A model generated the notes under the pieces. That model saw nothing but the letters and a program-made list of their open reading frames with translations, was not told the DNA's origin and did not search any database. Of a stretch of DNA of 64,000 bases, positions 49,097 through 57,400 are shown in pieces (the first letter of the stretch is position 1; each line of letters begins with the position of its first letter). The position numbers and the translations under genes were made by a program. Where the stretch lies: positions 20,696,501-20,760,500 of the forward strand of contig NC_092580.1 in assembly GCF_037975245.1 (NCBI RefSeq), read 5' to 3'. This DNA comes from Apostichopus japonicus (Eukaryota > Echinodermata > Holothuroidea > Aspidochirotida > Stichopodidae).

Positions 49097-49755
49097 GTTT
49101 TCTGTACTTTACAGGACGGATTCGAGCCGAGAATGGCAAGAGTTTCTTTGTCTGCTATGGAAATCTGAAAGCTAACGAGGAAATGGCCAAAGTAATGGAG
49201 AAATTAATGGCAGATGCAGTGAAGACCATCAAAGCAATGACACCACATTTGCTCGCGCAACATCTCGAAAGGTGCCGGAAGTTGGACAAAAGGATGACAG
49301 AAGAGGAGACGAGGAAACGACGCCTGAAAGGACAATCGAGGGATTGGAAAGAGTACCAGCTATGCTGCAAGAAGTGTAGTGAAGAAGCATGTACTTCATT
49401 CGATATCAAACGATACAATAAATCGCATCATTACGTCTGCTTACAAAGCTTCTGCGACGAGAAGATTGACATCAAACCCCACCACAAGCCCGGACAGATG
49501 GATGACTTGTATAAACTTGGGAAGATATATTGCAGCAGCTGCGCTAAGGATTGGGGAGTTCTAGCAAAGTTTCATGACTTGAACATCCCCGTACTCAAGA
49601 TAGATAGTTTTGTAGTTTACGAAATCAAGCCGGATGGCTCGCGAGGAAATGCTAAAGTAGTTAAGAAGTGGATCAACGCACCATTTACGGTTGAGGATGT
49701 TGACGTTATTGAGGATGAATTGTCCTATGATGTTGACTTTGAAAGCTGGAATTAA
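33602..49755 (+). CDS. RIG-I-like receptor, complete 15-exon gene
   Basis: Cytosolic sensor of viral RNA: CARDs signal to a MAVS-type adaptor and the helicase and C-terminal domain bind RNA. Exons: 33602-33716, 34499-34651, 34952-35314, 36412-36567, 37679-37747, 39799-39983, 40772-41026, 42080-42172, 42587-42752, 44631-44729, 45632-45786, 46433-46574, 46761-46985, 48369-48530, 49115-49755. All introns are GT-AG and phases agree throughout. The coding total of 2979 bases gives 992 residues, close to vertebrate RIG-I and MDA5. Two CARDs (about 5-195), an acidic linker, helicase 1 with Walker A (315-322) and DECHH (426-430), Hel2i/Hel2, and a zinc-binding C-terminal domain (about 860-992). DECHH recalls MDA5, but the RIG-I/MDA5/LGP2 assignment is left open. 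Confidence 0.93.
34952..35314 (+). CDS. receptor exon 3: second CARD
   Basis: 121 codons between CTCAG and GTAAGC, phase 1 on both sides. It contains FNRILQDVHPQLVEYLRPSN, a leucine-rich second half (FKMLLLLQRTGSNWQAPFV) and the closing ACEENRYTELAEAL, typical of CARD2 in RLRs. A whole CARD in one symmetrical-phase exon could be gained or lost without breaking the frame. Confidence 0.88.
36412..37747 (+). CDS. receptor exons 4-5: acidic CARD-helicase linker
   Basis: Exon 4 (36,412-36,567) and exon 5 (37,679-37,747) are both phase 1 to phase 1 and so individually skippable. They encode an Asp/Glu/Ser-rich unstructured segment (DIDDVRSHTVQYESMDYDHG; LNIDKDEYEEQKFK). Confidence 0.78.
38601..39206. 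mobile_element. 606-bp TIR element in receptor intron 5
   Basis: Perfect 14-bp inverted ends CAGAGATGCCAACC and GGTTGGCATCTCTG, flanked by the direct repeat TAAGGG (38,595-38,600 and 39,207-39,212). Only six flanking bases match, so the superfamily is unsure. The interior has repeated TACGATTTTAC/AATACGA strings and no frame. Confidence 0.85.
39799..42752 (+). CDS. receptor exons 6-9: helicase domain 1
   Basis: Exon 6 carries LRPYQKEL (Q-motif-like) and Walker A APTGTGKT. Exon 7 carries IIIDECHHCQ (motif II). Exon 8 encodes KSHPYNRLMRMYREER. Exon 9 carries VVGLTATLGAGK (motif III). These are the ATPase motifs of the DExD/H helicases in RLRs. Exons 6-8 end in phase 0 and exon 9 in phase 1. 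Confidence 0.92.
41510..41690. repeat. direct repeat of about 85 bp in receptor intron 7
   Basis: CCCTCCGGCTGCACC and TACTGTGTGGA(G/A)AACTT occur twice in the same order. It is preceded by GGTAGCAGGATTCATATTTT, which resembles hAT-type termini; it is probably a remnant. Confidence 0.55.
43298..44518. mobile_element. 1.2 kb hAT-like element in receptor intron 9
   Basis: The ends are CAGGGTTGG and CCAACCCTG, followed inward by arrays of GGTTTAAACCGG and GGTCAAAAC. The exact 8-bp flanking repeat is GTTGATCC (43,290-43,297 and 44,519-44,526). No transposase frame. The palindromic GGTTTAAACC arrays at both ends could serve as subterminal transposase binding sites. Confidence 0.88.
44631..46574 (+). 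CDS. receptor exons 10-12: Hel2i insertion domain
   Basis: TPVYVERREEDPIADKITEL resembles the helical insert that embraces dsRNA in RIG-I and MDA5. Exon 12 begins IYQKALCINRDARSKDACTF, matching the YNEALxI..xxRMxDA pattern of MDA5. The nearer acceptor (ACAG|ATTTATCAG) was chosen because only it keeps phase and this motif. Confidence 0.87.
44765..45375. repeat. minisatellite in receptor intron 10, about 12 units
   Basis: The unit (about 40-47 bases) is centred on TGAAGAATGCATTGATCC, TCTGATTCCTGGTATG and TTATC. It begins 35 bases after exon 10 and decays towards the right. Higher-order variants with an extra TAAATCTAAGTATGC occur. Confidence 0.88.
46085..46372. repeat. 67-bp tandem repeat, 4 units, in receptor intron 11
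   Basis: The unit includes AAGTACTTGCACTGT, TACTTTGAGC, CTACTAG and AGTACTCGGATAA. It is rich in the palindrome AGTACT. Confidence 0.85.
46761..48530 (+). CDS. receptor exons 13-14: helicase domain 2
   Basis: SRALLFTDTIESTRFLKQWI is motif IV. The exon 13/14 join gives CPMTSETSEAQRRSSLQKF, matching the MTxxxQxxxIxxF region, then MMVVTSVMEEGIDIGPCNLV (motif V). RIQQKG with the next exon forms motif VI (QQKGRIRA). The intron between these exons hosts two hAT-type insertions. Confidence 0.92.
47017..47381. mobile_element. 365-bp hAT MITE in receptor intron 13
   Basis: Ends CAGTGGCGTAGGAA and TTCCTACGCCCTTG (12 of 14 pair). Exact 8-bp target duplication ATACATCC at 47,009-47,016 and 47,382-47,389. 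The interior is G/C-homopolymer-rich. The terminus shares GGCGTAGGA with the 6.6 kb element. It lies only 31 bases from the exon 13 donor. Confidence 0.92.
47744..48136. mobile_element. 393-bp hAT MITE in receptor intron 13
   Basis: Perfect 12-bp ends CAGTGGCGGAGC and GCTCCGCCACTG. Exact 8-bp target duplication CACCTTGC at 47,736-47,743 and 48,137-48,144. It contains the GCGCCA...TGGCGC module near its right end. Confidence 0.93.
49009..49096. repeat. (TA)n microsatellite next to the last receptor acceptor
   Basis: About 80 bases of nearly pure TA with one interruption, ending under 20 bases before the exon 15 acceptor, in the branch-point/pyrimidine-tract zone. The open frame running through it into exon 15 is an artefact. 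Confidence 0.95.
49115..49755 (+). CDS. receptor exon 15: pincer and C-terminal regulatory domain
   Basis: 213 residues ending at TAA 49,753-49,755. After a helical pincer segment, YQLCCKKC (Cys864, Cys867) and YCSSC (Cys919, Cys922) give the two CxxC pairs that hold zinc in RLR regulatory domains. AKDWGVLAKFHDLNIPVLKI followed by DSFVVYE is the conserved core of the RNA-end-binding face. The acidic tail ends in ESWN. Confidence 0.92.
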
Positions 49756-49851
49756 GGTAACATTTGAAATATTGAAACCGTCTTTTGTGAATTATCTTAT
49801 TCGCATTTTGGGAATTTATAAATTTTAAGGAAATTTTAAAAAAGATTGACA

Positions 49852-49857
49852 AATAAA
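49852..49857 (+). terminator. candidate polyadenylation signal of the receptor gene
   Basis: AATAAA, 97 bases after the stop codon. Confidence 0.5.
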
Positions 49858-49859
49858 GA

Positions 49860-50340
49860 AATTTAGACTGTTATAACAGATGTACAACAAATTGTATGTC
49901 AATTAAAACTACAAAAGCTTGGGCAATTTGTGCAATATCTCTTGTATTGCATGAATTGATAGCTATGTACCAAAGTTTGCTGGTGGAAAAGTATCTTAAA
50001 ATTGTGATTCCATGAGCTTGTTAATTTGATATGTCTGAAAGGAGGTTAAAAGGCAAGGATTGTAAAACATAGTCAATTTGCTCTTGAAATTAAAATCTGG
50101 AAACCTCAATACGCATGATATGACGAAGAAACCAGGGATGGATCAATGAAGATGTCCTAGGCCCGCACTTCTGAAATGTTGCTGGCACTAACAATTAGCT
50201 GGGCTTCAAATTCAACAATTGATTCATAGTGGAAAACTTTAGCATGTTTCTTTTGTGGCCATTACTTACTGTTTTACCGAATGTTTTCTATTTCATAGTA
50301 ATTTCAGTACTGTTATTATACAACAGTAATTGTCTCCAGT
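49860..50340. other. 3' flank of the receptor gene
   Basis: AT-rich, non-coding. Nothing else recognised. Confidence 0.45.
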
Positions 50341-50341
50341 G

Positions 50342-50485
50342 GATCCACAAATGTGAACTATATAATGCATGTCAACTATCTAGCTTATGTAGATCCACCA
50401 ATGTGAACTATAATGCCTGGCACCTATTCTTATTTCTCTTATCTAGATCCACCAATGTGAACTATATAATACCTGTCAACTATTC
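50342..50485. repeat. 50-54 bp tandem repeat, 3 units
   Basis: GATCCAC(A/C)AATGTGAACT at 50,342, 50,392 and 50,446. Each is followed by ATAATGC- or ATAATACC-like sequence and CAACTAT/CACCTAT. Confidence 0.85.
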
Positions 50486-50780
50486 TGATCTATGAGATTT
50501 TTCCAGACATATATAACATATTTGACAGTCAGTTTCAGAAGAAACGCTTGTAAACAGTCTTAATATCAAATATTCTCTTGGAAGGTTCATTTTAAATTTT
50601 CCTGCTTTCAGTTTACATTTTAATTTTTTATTTTCTTAAAAATGTATAAGACTTAATTGTCACATGAAGTCAGTGATTACACAGAATAATATGAGTGATT
50701 ATGCAACATTCTGATGAATGAGCCAGTTAGCATTACCTTAATAACATCTGTATATTACTGTACTATTAAATTCATGTACT

Positions 50781-50923
50781 GTTGCCATGGCAATCATGCA
50801 TGCTCTCAAATTACTAACAAGATATCCAACGATTTGTATGAACTGTTGCCATGGCAACAGTACTGTTGCCATGGCAATAATGCATGCACTCAAATTACTA
50901 CAAGAAATCCAATGATTTTTTAT
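50781..50923. promoter_or_regulatory. three RFX X-box palindromes in a 60-bp duplication
   Basis: GTTGCCATGGCAAT at 50,781, GTTGCCATGGCAAC at 50,845 and GTTGCCATGGCAAT at 50,865 match the RFX X-box (GTNRCC-RGYAAC). The first and third are followed by near-identical CTCAAATTACTA, CAAGA and ATCCAA blocks, so the array grew by duplication. RFX factors drive ciliary and some immune genes. There is no adjacent promoter, so function is open. Confidence 0.6.
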
Positions 50924-52079
50924 GCGGTTTATTTGGTTCCGGTCGAGTACGTCTAAAGTTTAATAATATAAGTTATCTCATTATTTAACTAGACAGATAT
51001 ATTAATAACTTCAATATTTACTCTATTTTCAACTAATTAATGTAATAAACGTGCATTTAATATCATAGAATGTCATAAATGGACAGATCCTCTGTTCTCA
51101 CGAATGCACACAAATTCATCAAGCTTTGAGGTATTTGTTGGCTGGCAATGTCTTTGTCGGTTATTGTTTTAGATTTGTTTTAGAGTTCTGTCTGCCATTT
51201 TATTGTTTGTACAGAAATCTTTCAATCTCTGATTTTTGTTTAAATTTGCAATCAGGGAACCAGCTGAGACGATATATACTACTATAATTAAAATTTGTGT
51301 GAAAAGATAAATAAATGCCAAACTTGTATGTCTGTCTGTACCGAAATGCCATGTTATTGGTGGAGCTGTTGTAGAATAATAAATAAATAAATAAAAGCTA
51401 TTGATTGTTCTGCTTACCTGGTGTTGAGTAAAACTTTTAAAGATATGCAAATTTTCAGTGTGTGTAGCAGACGGTAGGTCTGTGTCCTGCATTCGTAAGG
51501 ATTAAAGGGTTCAAAATCTGCCAATATCTGACAGGCAAAATATTCTGTGGATTTGGGTGTTTTTTTTTTTCACCGTGACGCCATCTAAACAGGAACTGTA
51601 CATCATTGTCAGAAGAGAGGTACATCAATAACATGGGCGATACATTACAGGTGTAGGTTTGGTGCACTGGTTAGAGTTTCTACCCCACAACCATTAATGT
51701 TCCCAGTTCAAAACTTCACCCACCAACGGTTTTTGTCCCCTATTCCAAATTCAGTATTGTTAAACAGAGTGATCTGTGGTAGGAGGGAGTGGGAGTGTGT
51801 ATACACTAGTAATATTGGCCGACTACAAGGTTTCCAATGTCTGTACAATCCAGAGCAGGAAGCCCATATTGGGCAAGACGCAACATGGAACACGGCGTTA
51901 GTCTCATCCGATGTAAATTTCGTGTTCTAAAAAGTTACATCTGACGTCAATTTCGGGAGTCTTCTCTGTACAATAGCTCAGAGACATCCTGAATATGTAA
52001 CTACAGTTTGAGCTCTTTTCGTTGCAGAATAGTGATATAGCGCCACTACTACTTTCGACATAGTATAGGACAGAGCCAT
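50924..52079. other. gene-free stretch
   Basis: No supported exon. Short open frames near 51,169-51,667 (minus) and 51,697-51,930 (plus) lack domains. Confidence 0.4.
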
Positions 52080-52240
52080 GGGTGGCGATCCGTATTTCCG
52101 AGTGGGGGGGATATGACCTTGGTGACTATCTAAGCGTAGCGCCACCATGAGTTGGCGCGAAGCGTACAAGAAAATTTTGGGATTTACAAACCCTCTAGAT
52201 GGCCGGAAACGGCACTTACCGAGGTTTCCAAGCGGCATAT
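52080..52240 (-). mobile_element. hAT-like fragment with GCGCCA...TGGCGC module
   Basis: Inverted relative to the copies at 13.0, 14.2 and 48.0 kb. Shared strings are ACTATCTAAGCG, GCGCCACCATGAGTTGGCGC and CGAAGCGTACAAGAAAATTT. One end resembles a terminus (GGTGGCGATCCGTATTTCC) next to a poly-G run. The other end is not resolved. Confidence 0.55.
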
Positions 52241-52690
52241 ACCCAACTTTAAAATAAGGATATCATATCCGAAATATCTCATAATCAGGATCCAAAATAC
52301 TTTTTTTTAATTTCGGGTGTTATTTTGGGAAAATTGCCCAAATCAATCTTGTGTCAGGCGCTATGTTAGAATGTTCGAGATCTCTTTTATATTATTCGAT
52401 GAAGAAAATGGCTTTATGCAGGCTATTATAGGCCTATATACATGCAATACACAATTACACATAGTTACATTCCTAGGTACCGATTGCTAGGGCATCCAGG
52501 TGAAACGTGTATTAAGCATTACCCAGGTAACATGAGATTCTCAGCTGTTCGAAGGAATATGTACGTGTGTAGGCCTACTATAGGGCCTATATGAATCATC
52601 GAGGTACCTGTAAATGAATCTGGAGAAAATATCAAACAGTAAATACGCGCGTACCATGCATAGAGGGTCATGTGATATGTTCCAGGGCGG

Positions 52691-53175
52691 TATAGTCAGT
52701 ATTGCGAAGTTCGCCATACTGCGAAGTTCGGGCACCCTAAGAAATACACGATTTTCACCATGAAAACCTACAGGAAGAGCCAAATTTCACCAAAAAGTAC
52801 GAAGCTACAGTTATTTTCTCTCCAAAATGACCCGTGTGCAAGAAATTACATATTTGTCAATAAAATGACGAAGATCTATGAAGTCTGTTATAATTACTGA
52901 AAGAGCAACAGCGCCACCAATTTTTACCAGCGCCACACTGTAGGTTGCGTGGCCGAAATTCGCAATACTCTAGCAAGAAATACCAGTTCCACAATCACGA
53001 AGAATCTTCTTGGAAAACAACGTGAAAACAGTTTGCAGGAAAGAAAGTTTGGCCGTGTATCGTACTATAACAAAATTCTCCCACCATATGAAGTATATTT
53101 TCAAATGATTTATACCAGAAGATTTAGTTTTGGGGTGTTTTAAGTCTTAAGTGGGCGAACTTCGAAGTCACCATC
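52691..53175. mobile_element. MITE-like TIR element, copy 2 of 3, with about 240-bp insertion
   Basis: The left end has the TIR twice in tandem (ATTGCGAAGTTCGCC, then ACTGCGAAGTTCGGGCACC). The right end GGGCGAACTTCG pairs with it. It matches the copies at 4.8 and 60.7 kb up to AATAAAATGACG. Unrelated sequence (about 52,868-53,110) then interrupts before TTTTGGGGTGTTTTAAG resumes. The insert contains AGCGCCACCAATTTTTACCA. Confidence 0.75.
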
Positions 53176-53179
53176 CTAC

Positions 53180-54414
53180 TAATATTTTACTCTCCCCATT
53201 ACGCATGATGATTTCACCCAACTAGTACGTAAATGTGTATGCGTGCTTAGAGCAGCAAACGACACCCGTTACCTAGCAATAACCGTGCCTGTAGTCTAAC
53301 GTGATAGCTATATTCCGGCTGAGCAGCATTAGGCTCTGTTCCATGGAGAATTCCGTGGTTGCACTGAACTAAACTTTTCCCCACAGCACCAAACGCTCAC
53401 CCTTGAAATACAATTCAGACATCGACATTTCCCGCTGCAAGCCCAATGTATCTGTACCATAGAAATAAAGAGAGGATCTGTACTTGTTCTGTGCCAGTGT
53501 GGCAGTAATGAGGGTCCGGGCGTCCGTAGGACACTTATTACTAGGAAATAGTGTATCATTTGCGTGAATAGTGTCTCAGGGACACTTTCCCTTGCTTTCT
53601 ACGCCACCGTGGAAAGTGTCCGGGTTCTCTTCAAAGAGCTTTAACGTGGTTCTGTTGAGTGACAAACATTTCTGGCCCTATCTACGTTCCCTTATTGCTT
53701 AAAAGGAGGTAATTTACTAGCGAAGACCAGGTTGACAATGTTATATTATCGGTCAGCATCACCCTCAAAACTCGGTTAAAGTATAACTAATACTTCGAGT
53801 GTCGACTGTTGTGGGAAGAGGCGGCAAAATGTTATTATTATCATGGAGACTACACTCCAGAGGGACGCTGTCCGCTCTATTTCCATCGTCGACTGTCAGA
53901 AGGCTGCATAATGAATGTTAAACTTATCTTCCGAACTAATTAGTCATGTCTGTCTGACTCTGCTGCTTATCAATCGTTACTACCATTAGGGTAGTTGTTT
54001 GGAAGGTCGGAATTTCTAAACGTTGGAGAAAGATCAACCATGTAGGTCGAAGGTAAATGTATTTTAACCGATACGCGGCGGTGATAGTTCCCCGCCATCC
54101 GGAGCATGGAGGTCAAATCCGGGGTCAGAGCAGGGAGTTGTTATGGAAAAACTCCCTGGTCAGAGTCAATATATTTTATTCAGTACGCGGGAAATGTGGA
54201 AATCTCCCGCTCTACGTTCTAGGTGTGACATGCGTATTTGCATTCTACTGTAAAATGTATACTGCTGTTTACTCAGTGAAGTAAGCCGAATGTGCCGTCT
54301 ACGTCGTTACATGTCGCAGGCCCAAAATTTCTTAGTAGCTGCATATATGCACGCACAGTAATTGCATTAATAGTTGAGACCGTTAACTTACTTACCCCGA
54401 TCTGATATTACAAG
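53180..54414. other. gene-free stretch before the integrase-derived gene
   Basis: No exon supported. It may contain the promoter of the gene starting at 54,415. Confidence 0.4.
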
Positions 54415-57400
54415 ATGACTTCTCCTGACCTGGATACCGATGACGAGTAGGCCTACATTATCATTGGAAAATATCTTTCGTCAGGACTGTACCCTGAAAA
54501 GTCTACGATAAATCTAGAAAGATCGATAAGGGGAAGATCGAAGAGTTTTAGACTGACGGGAGATGCCGATCTAGTTTACATGGCAACGAAGATAGGCCCT
54601 TGGCCAAAGCCCACAAAATTAAAGCTTACAAGAAGGGTTTGGCGGTAAGTGTATTATTTGTTTATTTGTATAAAACTTTTAGGAATTATTTCCACTGAAG
54701 AAAATGATTCCATAGATATGCATATAACTTGAACTAAGTGCATTGGCCATTTGGGCCTTGCAGATTATAGGTATATTTTATTATTTGTAATCACCTAAGA
54801 CTAAGAGTAGAACTGAAAAGTCAAAACTTTATTAGTGGTAGAGAATATCGTAATGCATAATTATTCGGCAAGACACGAATAGTATTAGGCTACTATAGGC
54901 TAGCCTACTGTAGCCTAGGTGTAGGACTTCGAGAGGTAACCCTATTTGCAAATAATTTGCTTTATTCAAATTCAAGCCACTCCGATTGGCAATCTCTGAA
55001 ATAAAGCCTACTTGGTATAATTTTTGTTACTCTGGTAGCTGCCAAAACTCCCAGATCAGCTGTCAGTTACATATCAGCTGTGTATTGTGTACCCATGCTA
55101 CCATGAGTATACAAGCTTTTAATTTCAATAATGATTATGTGTTTGGAATTGCTAGGTTAAAAACAAAGAAATCTTCAGGATAGGACTTTTCAGATTTTCT
55201 GAAAGATATGTCCTGGGATTAGTCCCCTTACTAGTTAAAACACAAGGTAGCAAGGGAGAGGGGGGTCCCTGTCTTGTCCATTTGGAGGATCAATTAAATT
55301 AATGAGTGTTACTTTATTATCTCTTTCTTTTTAGAGGTTTTCCCATATTTTTTTAATTTATTGGTGCCGGGATGTGCACAGACACTGCAGCAGGTCGAAT
55401 ATATGCAATAGGTAATCAGTTGGCCACCTGACCATCACTTCATTGTCAGAAGGTTAGCTGTGTTGGCTAATAATTTTTAATAAGTTTAATGGGCCTCTTT
55501 GCTGGTGATATTTTAATTATGCAAACATGTACATGGTTATGGTATGAATATTCATTAAACATTCTTCCACAGTAATTAAGGTTGTTAATATATGCACAAA
55601 ACAATGTTGCAATTAAATTAGTGCAGGTTAAACCATGGAGCTATAAACCTGGGATTATACAGTAGCTCCATGGACCAAGTTTATATCATTTATATTAAAT
55701 TTGCAATGTATTATCACATGTAGACACTGCTTGGTGATATACTGTAGTATTGCTAGAATAGTGACCAGAATGGACCTAAAAAACTAATATAGGCCTAGTG
55801 TAATCTCTTTGACAAATTTGAGGGTGGGTGAATAAATTTCTATTCAGGAGGATAGCTGGTTGTGGAGAGAAACAATTGAAAAAAGAGCAAATAAAAATGC
55901 ACAACAATTTGCTTTCGTTTTTATCCCACATGTTATCATGAACTTATTTGACCAAATGATAGGAGTATTTTGGTATAAGACCCTAATTTGAAAGAAAGGG
56001 ATCTGAGAAGGTGGCTAAATCAATAGAAATATCAGGTTCACTTCAATTTCTGTAAGAGTCCTTGTAGGACACGAGTGGTGACAATTTCACCACCTAAGTA
56101 TTATTTTCATCTGCATTTCAGCAGGAGGCACATGTACACCTGATTTTGATGGAATCTGCAATGGAAGTTGTGTAACATGTTTTTTTTCAAATACCTATCC
56201 TAGCTCATAGGCCTTACATGTTAATGGAATACATATGGACCACCTTATGCGTTCAGCTTATTAATGCTAGGCCTGGGTCGAAAATACTGTTCACAAGCAG
56301 CACAGTTATCACTAAATCACTTTTTTTTTGTCATCTAAAAGCAATATTTGTTTGCATGATTGTAACTGCAAAGTCATTCACCATATCAAGTTATCAACCG
56401 ATGCTTAAAGTTTGCATCCCTTTGTTGGCCAGTGCAAGAGTATAAGGAGCATGTGTGGAGATTGTCCAGAGAATGAAAGATCTAGCTCATTCATTTGTTC
56501 TTAAAGTTATAATTTACTAAGCATATATTAAAGATGATCATGATGGTGGTACATTCAGTAGACTTAATGGCTCGCAGTACTGTCGGGAATTTTCATGTAC
56601 TGCAGCCATAAACACAAATTTCGCTAAGAACACATTTTGGTATTTTTTTTTAGCTGCGTATAATTAAAGCAACAGGAAAACCTTTACATAGGACTTCATA
56701 ATTATCTGATATGAATTTCAAAATGAAAAGAAAACTGAATTGTAATATGAAGCAAGAATGACACATGAACATAACAGAGTTCAGTACTTGAATTGTTGTC
56801 ATAAAGAAGTATCCGAGAAAATGTCCTAGGTACGTACATTCATATGCAGTTCATAACTAAAGTACCAACAGAGCCATATAGCCTTTTGTCCAAAATTCAT
56901 CCCCAATGAACCCATATGCTTATTTCAACATCTATTTAAGTAAAATTTGCTACTTGGTTAATAACCAAGAAGTCTTTCCTTCCATACTGTAACTCTACAG
57001 TGTGAATTTCTGTCATTAATATAAAAAATTCTGCAAATTCCATTCAAAGATTAATTTGTAACATTTCTAAATGCTTAAAATATATAGATACCAAAGTATA
57101 GGTTGTACCAATGTATGCTTCCTACATCAGTTAGGTGTAACCCTGTCATCTCACTGACAGATTCCAAGGCAATTTTCTGACTAACTATCAATCACTCATC
57201 CAGGTACTTATACATCTGTCCCCCCCCCCCACCCCACATTCAAAGGTGATGAAAATGGTTACCAGGCCTATGATAGTCCCTAGTGACAATTACCATCTAG
57301 GTTGTCAGCTAGATCACTGCATGTGACTTGCATCTCACTTCAGAGATTTCCCATTGGACTTCCATATAACAGCTGGGTTTGACAAGTCTGTAAGTAACAG

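Noticed and set aside
48897-49114. Open frame through the (TA)n tract running into the last receptor exon
   Set aside because: Repeating Tyr-Ile codons come from the microsatellite; the acceptor at 49,113-49,114 defines the real exon.
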